From contig KN817628.1 in NCBI GenBank assembly GCA_000827495.1, positions 1-64,000 on the forward strand: DNA of 64,000 bases. The letters run 5' to 3'. The stretch is from Hypholoma sublateritium FD-334 SS-4 (taxonomy: Eukaryota; Basidiomycota; Agaricomycetes; Agaricales; Strophariaceae). The translations under genes were made by a program, and so were the position numbers. A model generated the notes under the pieces. It saw only the letters and a list, made by a program, of their open reading frames with translations. It did not search any database and was not told the origin of the DNA. Below are positions 33,849 to 46,911 of the stretch, piece after piece (within the stretch, counting starts at the first letter, position 1; every line of letters starts with the position of its first letter).

Positions 33849-34736
33849 TAGCACAGACACTGTTTATTGTCGCATCTCAGCAACGTCTCAGATCAGGAAA
33901 GCTGATATGGAATCCTAACATGACTGTCGGGGTGGCGACACATCCCAGAACGAAGGGCAGCCGCATGCTTTGGCGCCCGTGCACGGCCGGCGCGGCTGTG
34001 TCAATGGTGGGCCGCGGACGTAGCAGTAAGTAATTGTTTCAAGAGTCTTGCGGTGCTGGCATCAGCGCTGAGAGCATAAAGTACTTCGCACCCAGTCCTT
34101 AAGTTCTGAAATCGCCCGCAAGTGCCAATTTTGCGTGCATCTCAACAAACAATCAACAGATGCAGTCGTGCCGGCGGTGGCTGTCGTAGCGTCATGTACT
34201 CTCAGTGAGCCGTTCGCCACGTATATTGCTTACACAAATTATATCTTATACTTTCTTCATCTGAAAAACTTACTTTTGTTTGATTTTCATTCCTGTTAGG
34301 TTGCTCTAATTGTGCCAAAATTGCGCTCTGAATGAATGTAACAGTAAATGTGCTTTGTAAACTGTTGAGATTATCAAAGTAAAAGATATTGATTGAGATT
34401 TTACAGAAGGTGCAAGCAAGGAAATACCATTTTTATAGAAAATCAGGGAAATTTGCAGTTCACAGCAGTGACAGCAGCTGCGGCCTACAGCACTTGCCCA
34501 GCAGGCTGTGCAAGCATGTCAACTCCAACATCCATCCATGCGGTAGGCTGTGCAAATATTTTGCTGTACAGCTTGAAGCGCTGTGCACAGAAGGAATATG
34601 TGTACTGCCCGGCTTGTAGTCTCAATGCGGCGCAGTCAGTTGTTCACAGCTCTCCGAAGACAGTGAAACCAAGTACAGCCCTCTCGGCAATCAGCTATTT
34701 TTATCATGGCACAGCACTGTAACAGTTACCTAAAAG

Positions 34737-34745
34737 TATAAAAGG
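34737..34745 (+). promoter_or_regulatory. Orphan TATA box, possible solo-LTR relic
   Basis: TATAAAAGG is followed 30-40 nt later by CTTACTGTAGTCACTCCCC, an initiator-like pyrimidine-rich stretch. This arrangement is typical of retrotransposon LTRs. No terminal repeat or adjacent element was found. Confidence 0.35.
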
Positions 34746-35020
34746 AGGACGAGTTAGCGGCGAATAACTTCTTACTGTAGTCACTCCCCATTCGTTTTCT
34801 CTCGCATTATCTATTTGTCATCCAAGGACACACGGCCCGCATCTTTGTGTTCCAAGATCATTCTATTCATCGAGTTGCACCCAAGTTGCAGCTTGCTGGT
34901 GAGTTGCGCTCAAATATGAGAGTCTCTTCGCCCACTTCAGTGTTTATATTACGCGCCTACTAGCACAATAATCATCCTTTATATAAATTACCACTAACAC
35001 ACCTCGCCAAAAACGCGCAT

Positions 35021-35844
35021 TCAAGGGTTTCCACAGCTCTTTGCATGGCGAGTCAGGTCCGTCGAGTAACATGTCCTGTACAATCCACAACTAGGGCAAG
35101 TGTATCGTTGTTGCTCAGCCTCCGGCGTATGGAATCGATTGTTGTGAGCTATCAGCGCAACAAACCAACAACAAACATGAATGGACAGAAAGCAAATATT
35201 GGAAGCTCTAACTAACTTTTGTACCGGTAATTTGTGGTAAACGTCTGCCCGCCGCATTCAATATGGTGGCAGGTGAATTTCGGTGGTCGTTTGGTTATGG
35301 CTCTATGCTTTTGGCGTGGAGGTGAATAGTGAGGACCTGCGTTATTCGCTGTATGAACGACATCTGGCACTGGTATGTAGTACATGGTTGCGTCTCCAGA
35401 TAATCTCTGTCCATGCACTACTTCATCTCCCTATATTCATAAAAAACGATATGCAAGTTAGACTCTAAGTATCCCGTACAACAATTGTGTGATACTTACG
35501 ATATTGGAAACCGTCGCAACTTGCTCAGGCTGTGTCACCGCAATATTTTCAGTGGCACTCTATGGACCGCATTTTTGCACAAAATTAAGAAAAATTTTGT
35601 GGTTAATTGCGGATGACTCACAGTTTCTACGAAGTAATCCGAAAATGGTATATAAATCGTCGGCCAAGGGGTTAAACTGTGGTAAATTTGTCCATATTCA
35701 CTGTGAGGATTGCTTCCCTGACACGAGGCTAGTACGTCATGATGTTTTTTAAAAGACAAAAATTATTGTACTCACCATTGTATTAAGGTCTTGTTCATGG
35801 AATGGATAAGATGGGCGAAGGTCACCGGTGGATATGGCGCCCAT
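35021..35844 (-). CDS. C2H2 zinc-finger protein, five exons
   Basis: No single ORF reveals this gene; splicing does. The start ATG at 35844 gives MGAISTGDLRPSYPFHEQDL; a GTGAGT intron leads to GSNPHSEYGQIYHSLTPWPT; further introns join SATENIAVTQPEQVATVSNI and then GDEVVHGQRLSGDATMYYIP. All junctions keep the frame, giving about 190 residues. The C-terminus has two fingers: FTCHHIECGGQTF...THNNRFH (C-x4-C...H-x4-H), split by the last intron, and YTCPSCGLYRTC...TRHAKSC (C-x2-C...H-x3-C). The stop follows GNP. It is probably a sequence-specific DNA-binding regulator; the target is unknown. Small two-finger proteins with an aromatic N-terminal block (LTPWPTIYIPFSDYF) look like an Agaricomycete group to me, from memory. 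Confidence 0.78.
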
Positions 35845-37164
35845 GGCTGCACTCTGGCGCACAATTTTAGAGAATATCATGCCACGCAAATCTGCGCCAG
35901 TGACCGGTGACCACATACAGATATACCAACGTTGTCCGAGTCGACGAGTACATCATATGATTGACCATTGAGTATGGAGTGCGTATACTCCACCTCGCTG
36001 TTATGCATAGTGTGCCAGTGATCCAGTTGGTATTTAAAAAACTAGACAAGAGAAGACCGTTTATTGCGATGCATATACTTCCAGCTCAAATTTTATACGA
36101 TATTCAACATGGTGTGTAGTGCCGTTTGCAGACACCATATAATGAAAGGCAGTGCATTGTAATTGCACTGCGATTGTATGTAACCATGAACAGCAAGCCG
36201 TTTTGAAGTGCTGTTTAGTACTTCCATTTTTTTCTCGGCTGAAGATCTGGACGTGATTGATTTTGACACGGACAAGCACGTCAGGTGAATATTCTGATGG
36301 GACGCCTCAGCAAAAAAGCCTCAGATGAGCTCAGATCATCATCAACCTCAAATCTCAGACTGCAATTCTTTAGTTGATCTATACTGAGCGACAAGACCAA
36401 TAATGCAAGAGCGGTAGGTACTTCATTTGAAACCACCCCCCACAAGAGCGGGTCATTACAGAAGATCGTCCGGAAGTTTAGAGTGTTGCACTGGCGAGGA
36501 TTGGGTACATAGGCGCAGGCTCTGCGTGGGGATACATAGCATCAGAAGCCTAAAGGTGCCGTGGCCTCAGGGCCAGTCAAGTACAGCCCCGCACTGACAT
36601 CCTCGACAACGATGACATGATCATCCCTTCCACAGTTGCCTCCGGCATTGCCACACCCGCAGACAGACGCTAACATATTACATTTTCGACCGGCTTTAAC
36701 CTGCGCGCAAATCATGATGAGTCGCACGAAGGGTGGACCGTTCTATTTTTTTTCAAATCCCGTCTCCGTTTCGTACCTTCATCGACATGGCTATATGTAT
36801 GGTCATCCGCAGCCTCAGTACAAGTAGTGTTCCTAGTACACCGACAGTTGAGACTCGCGGCATATAGTCGCGTCTTGATAAGAATACAGCGGGCAGTATG
36901 TGTCAGGCGGGTGTCGATGAATAGGATAGACATTCGACCGAGAGATCGGTGTGCGGGTGTAGATGCGGACGTGGACGTTGGAGGCGTCCATCGCGCTAGT
37001 AATGAAGTATTCGAAATCCATTAAATGAGGTTTTCGTACATTCTCTCGCCGGTGCGGTAGATTGGTGAAGCAGTGTTCAATTCGACGGGATTTGAATACA
37101 CACAGCGCGACGCTCTACATCGTACAACAGAATAAGAAGAATCAATAAAAAAGCCAGTCCTGGA
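35845..37164. other. Intergenic, C2H2 promoter to HAP5 3' end
   Basis: No gene called. A minus-strand 61-codon ORF at 36542-36727 is Cys/Gly-rich (SVCGCGNAGGNCG) but has no family match I know, and it could be chance. Confidence 0.45.
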
Positions 37165-38106
37165 TCATCGAGACACCCCGGGGGAACCGCCAAGCAAAAC
37201 GAGCAGAAAACGGCACTTGACGACTCGCGGGGCACGATGGGGTGCGGCAATCCGGCGCATCTACGAGAGTTGCCCACGAGCGCCCGGATTCAACAGGGTC
37301 TCGAGCTAGCCCGGTCAGCCAGGGCGTAGTGCAGCAGCAGGGGAGCACGTACCTGCTCAATAGTCTCCGAATTACTCCGTCCATCTGCGCCGTCGATACC
37401 TAGCCCATCCTGGCCGTCCTCCCCTGCTCCGGGGCCCTGCAACACCCACACAAATGGCGGTCAGGACAGCATCAGCAACTTCCCACTGCAACGCACCTGG
37501 TCCTGCTTCACCCCGGACGGGCCGGCCCTGCGCGCACCGCCGCCAGTGCCGAACGGCGCCTCCTCGCGCGGGACGATGTCGATGAGGAAGTCAAACTGGT
37601 CCGACTTGCCGAGCGCCTTCGAGATGTCTGCGCGCGAGAGCGTGCGGCGCTTGTTCGCGTCCGCGACGATGAATGCGCGCGCAGTGATTTCCGCGATGAA
37701 TACTGCCATTCTATGTCAGCATCTCCTCGAAACCACCATATGTGCGAGGGGGGAGAGGGCGCACTTTCGCATGCCTTGCAGAAGAGGATGGGCGCTGGCG
37801 GGCGTCAGCACGGGCGGGGGCAGGAGAGGCGAGAGCATGCACCGTCTGCGGCTATCATCTACATACACAACATCATCAGATCAGCGGGTCAACCAGTGAT
37901 GCATGCCGAGGCGGCGACGGCGGCGACGACAAGCGCACCTTCACGTCGGGGTCGCTCTTCATGACCTTCTTGATACGCGCGAGCGGGAGCGGCGGGTGCC
38001 TGTAGTCGGGCGTCTCCTGCTCGGCAGCGTCGACCTGGCGCTGCCAGAACGACTGCAGGAACGTGTTCAGCGGCTCGCCTGGCTGGACGAACGGCGTCGT
38101 GGACAT
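37165..38106 (-). CDS. HAP5: CCAAT-binding factor subunit HAP5 (NF-YC)
   Basis: The start [20 protein letters not shown] leads to [20 protein letters not shown] and [17 protein letters not shown] 16-nt micro-exon (37843-37858) supplies MIAADA, a 30-nt exon (37765-37794) PILFCKACE, and the next exon (from 37702) [31 protein letters not shown] and [16 protein letters not shown]. This is the complete histone-fold domain of NF-YC, with the signature sequence for contact with HAP3/NF-YB and HAP2. The heterotrimer binds CCAAT boxes in the nucleus. After PREEA the protein becomes Gly-rich ([20 protein letters not shown]) and the last exon is uncertain: the coding end could be at 37165 or near 37320. 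Confidence 0.92.
37843..37858 (-). other. Sixteen-nucleotide micro-exon in HAP5
   Basis: ATGATAGCCGCAGACG lies between a TATGTAG acceptor and a GTGCAT donor. It encodes the start of the conserved VKMIxADAPxLF segment. Confidence 0.85.
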
Positions 38107-41100
38107 CGTGGATGATGGCGGAGAGGGTTTGTTGAACAGCACTGCCGCAGCCGCCGGGTGGCGAGTGGGCTCGGAGATCTCCACGCGCAGAGCAGATTAG
38201 ATTAGATTGCGGGCCGCACTTGGCACACGGTCACGTTTTCATCATTCGCTACGGCCGCCGCCGTGCTTGCACCTCTGCCAGCCCCTTGTGTGGTCCTCAG
38301 CGTTCATCTTGCCCTCACCACCCTTTAGCTCTTTCTCAGGCCGTATCAATGCTCTAGCTAAGTTATTTGGGCCTTCTTTGGATTACCGGGCAACCTTTCG
38401 TCCAGCCTCGAAGCGCAAAATGCTATATAATACGTATATCACGCGGGCTCCGACCAGCCACGCCCGGACTCCGAGTCTTGTCCGAGTCTGCCGCTCTCTA
38501 CTATCATGCCAGCGCCGAGGAGCGGCAGAGGATGTACCTGATCTATTTAATTGATACTTCTGTGCTAGGATTACTGCCTCGTCGCCAGAGTCTGGAGCCC
38601 GTACACGGCGCGCAAGCTAAAGTTCCAACTAGTATCAGCACATTCTGGCTATTTAACGTGGAGCGATTCTTGACGACCAATTCTGCGACACACCAGCTGG
38701 AACAGCTATAGGAAGGAGAGATTAGTTCTGAAAAAAACAAATGGGAAACGCAGAAGCAAACCGATGATATGGTCATTCAGCACAATCTTTCCGACTCTAG
38801 CGCTTCTTTTCAAGCTCAGAATTCTGTTTGACACGTATGCATACTGTACCACCTGAGCTTAGGTGGCGCTTCCACTCGACCCGCAAGTGCCCCGGGCCAT
38901 ATGGTACGCCGCATTACATTGCTTACGGATTCTCCGTGGCATTGTCCTTTCCTTGTTTGCGCAATCTACTTGAGGGTTGCTGCCATTTCATTCGCGTCTG
39001 GGATATCCGTGAGGCTTATAAAGCATCTCACTTCCCACTTCGCAAATCAAGGGTAGCAGTCTAGGAGAGTATTTGCTCAGTATTACTGCAGTCAAGCCCA
39101 GCATCTATCTTGCATTATGTTCCGAATCAAGGTGGCACCTGTCAGGTTGAACGCCGATGGGCAGTCCAAAAGAGCAGGTGTTAGATACGCACATGGATCT
39201 AACAGTTACCGGCCCCACAGAGGAGTATGTAAACTATGGATCTTGCTAGAGTGTATCTCGGTAGGCTAGGTTCCGGTGCATTCAAAGTATTTCGGTAGCC
39301 TGGCACATTTCCCCGAGCATCAGTTAGATTCATGATCTCGAGTCAAGGAGTGCTCCTTAGGGAATTAAATGCGCAGCCTGACACGGAAATTTGACATCAC
39401 GCTATATGCGTCTTTAGACTCCCGCACAGCCATCGTGGCCTAGAAACGCCGAAGGTACTACTTAATATAGGCGCCCATGAGCGTCAGGGCAGCTAAGTTT
39501 GATCGCCGGAGCACTGCGTCATCCCACCGTCACCTCACGCTTTACAACCCGGACTTACACAGAACCTTAAGGTTTTATAAGTTCACCCGCAATCGTAACT
39601 TAAAATTTGCGAGCTTCGAGATATGGCTATTTTGGCATTTGCATTGCGAAGACCGCGCTCCAGGCTCCTGCCTTCAACAATTCTACTATCACATAATATT
39701 TTGCACGTCATTTAGGCGTCTCGCCAATCTCAAAAACATACGAGGTCACAGTGTACGCGAACGTCGGGTGTGGCATGAGTAGTCTAATGATTTATATCAG
39801 TGATAATTCCTAAGATCCGAGCCAATTTAATAAGTTAGCTGCCCATATTCGAATCTATGTATTTCCTTGATGGATATTTTGCTGTACCACAAGGAAAAGC
39901 TAGTTCCTGTCTCTTCGGACGCATTGGAGCCCGATACATCGACTGTTTATAAAAATAAAAAGACATATCGTCGCCTGCGGCAGCATTAACGATCAGGTTG
40001 GAAACCTTTGAATTATTAAGACCACCTCGATCGATACCCTCTCCTCATTCGGCTATATAAAATACTTCCGTCGACGAAATACTGCATCATTAATATATGG
40101 GAAGAATGCCGTCTTTTGAGCTTTCCAACTCTCCAGGGTTTCGGAATACTCAAAATCGAAGGATGCTCCTCGGAAAGACACCGTGATTTAAGCCCTCGGA
40201 GACTTTATACGGGGCGACAGGAAATCTATACTGGTCCTTCAGATGAACTCGGTTGCTGTAAACTGCCAATGTAGGCAGTGTGCACATACTCGCGCCATAA
40301 TGCGGTGACCTCAAGTTAGAATATGCTCTCATTGGGGCCTGCTCTATATTTGGTGCATTTCTCAAATGTACGCCAAAAAGCCGTCGGATCGTGCGCTTCG
40401 TACGCTTCCCGGCCCACGGCTTCTCAAAACGCGTATGCCGATGATTACAATACTAATAGTATAGTATAGAATAAGCACGACACGCACGTTTGATAGAGCC
40501 TGAAGTGGCGCCCCTTCTGCCCGATGACTGAGCCGAGGCTGGACTGCAGCCAGACCTTTCGGCGAGCTCTATGCAGCGCACTTCCACAGGGCACGAATCA
40601 GCCGACCACATAGTAGGAAATGCGGCAGGGGAAGCAGCGCCTTTGCTTCGTACGCGCCGACGAGCACGTTTGCAGGAAGGGAATGGTGTCTTCTATCGGG
40701 TCCATTGACGAATTCTCGTCGATGATTCCTGTGCCCCACATGGATGTCGCTATTTGTCGGAGGCAAGAAGTGACAGAGAACCACATGTACGCGGGTCGAT
40801 CAAGAGCAGCGTGAACTCTCCCAGATTCGTGTGCCTCACGGGCGCGAAAGAGACTGCGAGATGACAGAATCAGTAGCACAAGTTCTCATCGTTGGTCTAA
40901 GGGACCAGAGGCGATAACGTTTAGATACGTTATCATTTAACTGTATGAGCGAAAATAGCCAACGGAACGGCGCAGCGACTTCCACTGGGACCCGCATCAA
41001 ATTCTGATAAGAGCGGTGAACTGGCTATCTTTACCGTCCCAGGTTGCGTATTTCCAGAAGGCGCAAAGAACGCGTGAAAAATGATACTGCATACAGAATT

Positions 41101-41656
41101 GACTTGGAATCAACTTGGAGTTGACATTAAAACTGGTTCCGCACAGGTGGACTTCACAAGGGGTCGTTCATCAGTGCATCACTGTGAGCCAATGACCAGG
41201 ATTGATCATCAGATTCCGGACAAAGTGCCTCCGTGAAGTCATAGATATGTATGGTCACAACCATATAGGCACCAATTTTTTTTTCATTATACTATATGTA
41301 CATACAAACTACATAGAAACGGGAGCGGTGAGCAGTACACGATAAGTCGGGTCTAATGAGTTCGACTGAGGGACTTGTCCAAAGTGATATATACGTACTA
41401 ACAAGATGCGTGGTGAATAAAGAGATACAGGGCGAGGAAATAAGCTGCAGGGAAAACATGACGAGGTGATGATTCTAGAAGGGATGGCGATATATAACTG
41501 TGCTGCTGGTGGTGATGGTGGTACAGTGGAGCGAATAACGAGTCGACGTAGACTCATAGATTGAATTGCGCGATGTGACGCATTATAATGAAAGATGCGA
41601 TTATTTCTGCGACATAGCGCGTCAGTGATATTCAACAGACGTCGAGGGTACTGGAT
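38107..41656. other. Long gene-poor, AT-rich region
   Basis: HAP5 promoter at the left end, then about 3.5 kb without a gene I can support. ORFs of about 115 codons at 38207-38711 and a minus-strand 93-codon ORF at 40598-40879 lack start context, introns or recognisable motifs. GC content is visibly lower than in the genes. Confidence 0.5.
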
Positions 41657-42312
41657 CTAGCTAGACATACCAGGAATCATATCCGTGAAGGCTTCATATA
41701 TTATAAGGTTATTGCCGGAGGTATCAAATATCCGAACGTTAGGTGGTTTCAAATCATAGTGTGCCACTATACTGCAGTTGTCCATGGTCGTGCACTGTTT
41801 CAGAAAAATTGGTACATTAGCCCTCCAGAACAAATAGAGCAGATAATGCGCAGCGCGAACCGTCCACTCCTGCCCAGGGACTAATCGATAACCCCATTTG
41901 TATTCCCGTCCATCAGAGCCCATGAACTTGCGCGACAATGATCTACGTATAATGATCAGTGCTAAGCGCGCAGCATCGCTTGAGGCTGTGAAAACACTCA
42001 CGACGCAAAGAACCCAGTTTTCTTCAAGTAGCGGGACATTGGTATGCTACCGTGCAGCGGAGACTTGAAGAACGATATCGTTCCCAGTGACTCGTCGGCC
42101 CCGAAGTCAAGGTGTATGAGGGCCTCACCCGGTATTGGGAGCGTGCTGCGATGGCGTGACGCGCGGACGCTCATCTGGTATATCTTCGTCGTCGCTCGGC
42201 CAGGCTGTCGGACAACATGAAAGAAAAGGCGGTCGTACATGTCGTCGAAATCCGTGTTGGAGATATGCGCGGTGCGGTCTTCGAATGTCAGGGGAAGGGG
42301 TCCATGACGCAT
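41657..42312 (-). CDS. Small DUF6593-like protein
   Basis: Two exons joined by a GTGAGT intron. The start MRHGPLPLTFEDRTAHISNT resembles the beta-strand N-terminus of Agaricomycete DUF6593 proteins, followed by DRLFFHVVRQPGRATTKIYQ. After the splice comes LSRKFMGSDGREYKWGYRLV, which fits the family's (F/W)xxxDGREYKW motif, and the end is YDLKPPNVRIFDTSGNNLII. DUF6593 proteins are small, often duplicated in mushrooms and of unknown function. The family match is from memory of the motif, so the name is tentative; gene structure is sound. Confidence 0.6.
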
Positions 42313-44321
42313 AATGAAGGCGACTGTCTGGAGACGGCGGTAGGAGGAGTGGTAAAGGTGGAGTGTAGATGCTAAGCAAAAGGTATGCGTTTATATAAAG
42401 AATTGGTGGTCCTCCGGAGCCAGTACGGCTGTACACCGTTAATTCGGCCAACGCGTCACGTCAATTCCTAATGGGAATGTCACATCATGTAAACGGATTT
42501 TACCTTTCTTCTACTTCCTTGCCCTCGGTAAGCCGGTTCCTTTGCACAGAAGTCTGATTTTTCCACCTATATACATACGAAACCTTTATCATATGAGTTA
42601 TTTGCCATTGTCCGTGTACCTTCCTCACCAGAAGTTTCGTCAATTTGGGGGCATACCAGCGATATAGAACACGTACCTCAGGTTATCCAAACAGTCCTCT
42701 TAGTACGCGAAGGACTTCAGAAGACCGATTCTGTCAGGTCGCTTGCGAGTTGGGGCAATCCCACATCGTCGGTCTAGGCCATATTAAGACGCGAATGAAT
42801 TTAGTGGCGACCAGCACGATGACGATCTGGTCCTTAGCACTCGGCTGTCAGATCAACCGAAATGGGGAAGAATAAAAAAAGAGATGCCAGGGCAGGACGA
42901 GTACCCATACAGTTGGCAGAACAGATTTGTGATACAATCACTTCGAAGAAAGGAAGGAGTTAAGTGGACACAGAGGAGCGGGCTGCCAAGTTCTGCCGAT
43001 GCGCATTGCGTTGATAAGGCATGAGCGTTTTGGGAGCGTTGCTAGAAGTAGAAGGCGGTCTATTCGTAGTCGCGCAGGGAGGAGCGGCCTTGTATTTCGC
43101 CACGGTTATATTGAAATATAAGTATGTGCAGCGGGAGATCAAATAGGCTGAGTTAAATCAAGTCAGGCACTCACATATTACCACGGACAGAGTCAGGTGC
43201 ATTAGACCCATAACCTGCCCATCCACTGTGTTATCACTATTTCACAAATCACAAAGGTAAATCATATCAGCTGCTGTTTTTCGGGAAGGTCAAAAGGAAA
43301 CTGACGTCTCTGCGGCGTGACACAAACTTCTGGCGAATTTGTTGCACAAACTTGATAGCCTGGGCCGGTTGTTGCATGTGCGGAGGATATTACCGAACGG
43401 GCACCCTCAAGCGCCTATAGCCAAGCCTTTGGCAAGATGAAAGGTAAGATGTCAAGGATAGTCAGGCGGTACACTTACCCACATCTACTGCGCGTTCTCA
43501 GACCTTGTCACCGCCGACAGTGCGACAGGAGCAATAATGGGCCGCCGTACCCCAAAGATCAAACATCCATCGGTCCCAACTTCTTTTTGGGTTGGTGCAC
43601 GCGTTTAAGGTAATTATGACGCACAAGTCCACGCTCGCTGATGACCTGAAAAACTTCGGACAACCTTTTGGTAAAAGGATTTTGCAGTATGCCTACAAAA
43701 CACACTATGGACCGTAAGCATGACTCCAAATGTCGCGGAAAGGTTGGGAACAAGTAAAACCGAAAAAAAGGTTAAATGACGCACCATATTCATATGTTTG
43801 AACATAGAGGACACGCTGAATGGAGGCCCTGTGACTTATACATCTGCCGACAACAGCGCTCCCATGCTGCTTTCCCGAATACCCGTAATCATCTGATAGA
43901 AGATCCAGCAGGATTTAACACCACACACCCGATGGGTTTTCATATGGAGTTTAATTTGGGTGCAAAGGCCATCTCGACGAGACCATGATTGAAGATGAAC
44001 GGCTACAATGAATGTTTGATAAATCTGTAAAATTTACTTGGGTTATTAGAGTGGGGCAACGCTCTATATTTGTCGTCACCTCGAATTCCAGCGCCCGTGC
44101 AGTGTTCCCTCAACGAAGTCAAACTTTATAAGGCTGAGGACACTTGGAATACGCCATAACTCTCAATGAACATCGGACAGACGCATTTTGGCGCCATTCC
44201 TGGCCATAAATAAAGTACATGTGGACTACAGCTACATATGGGCGGTCAGCAATACAATTTATGCGATGCTGGAAAGTAACTCAACCAAGATCGATCTACA
44301 GGTTGCGCCGACAGAGTAGGA
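42313..44321. other. Gene-poor region with exon-like pieces
   Basis: No complete gene. On the minus strand near 42.96-43.45 kb there are open segments bounded by plausible splice signals (ALEGARSVISSAHATTGPGY, NAPDSVRGN), but no start or consistent chain could be built. It may be a decayed or fast-evolving gene. 43.5-44.3 kb shows nothing. Confidence 0.4.
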
Positions 44322-46335
<2,014 letters not shown>

Positions 46336-46911
46336 ATTCGTCGTTGAGATTCAAAGTGGAAAAAGCGCTCGAAAGAGTTCCTGAGGTTCGTGTCGTGCAT
46401 CAACGTTCCCACGGTCGGCAGGGACGCTCGTGCCAAACAGGCATTAATTTCTGCAAAATCCTCTTGAGCATTCTCACAATAAGTTTCCTCCTGTCTTGAC
46501 AAGGCGGGCGCCATCAAAATAAATTGACAATATGGTCCTTGGAATTATCTTCGTGCTCAATTTTATTTGCGACAAGTTACACTGTCCCAATACTTTGTGA
46601 TAATTTTGAAAACCAAGGCACTGCCAGTGGCATGTCAATATTTTGATGACCGTGAAATTTGAGGCCACCTGAACCCGGAGAAAGAACACTTTACATAAAT
46701 TAAAGACTGGATGTACATGACACTGGGAATTAAGTACGATATAAAGACTTTTGCATACGTCATGAGTAGCAAGGAGAATTGCGAGCAAAGCTTTGTTCTG
46801 GCCCGCGTTAAAAGCGCGCTGACATTCGCCCGGCATACTGGGAGTAACACGACCCAGATAGGTAGGGTCATAGGGGCAAATATCAATTGCATCACAGTCC
46901 CGCTGTCGCGA
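46336..46911. other. Intergenic, SNG1 3' flank and RVB1 promoter
   Basis: Both flanking genes are on the minus strand. No supported ORF. Confidence 0.5.

Larger units (their letters stand above)
32590..35020. other. Gene-poor region with duplicated repeat and orphan promoter motifs
   Basis: No gene could be supported. The region contains the diverged ~240-bp duplication at 33105-33545, a palindromic TATA motif at 33833, a second TATA-type motif at 34737, and a Cys/Ala-rich 109-codon ORF at 34393-34722 with internal duplications (AGGCTGTGCAA twice) that I do not consider a gene. Confidence 0.5.

Noticed and set aside
37690..37770. Apparent non-canonical junction in HAP5
   Set aside because: Using GGCAG instead of the earlier ACATAG acceptor gives a normal GT-AG intron and the conserved KACEIFIAEI.
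40569..40879. Overlapping minus-strand ORFs of 71 and 93 codons
   Set aside because: No family, no introns with sensible continuation and AT-rich surroundings; indistinguishable from chance.
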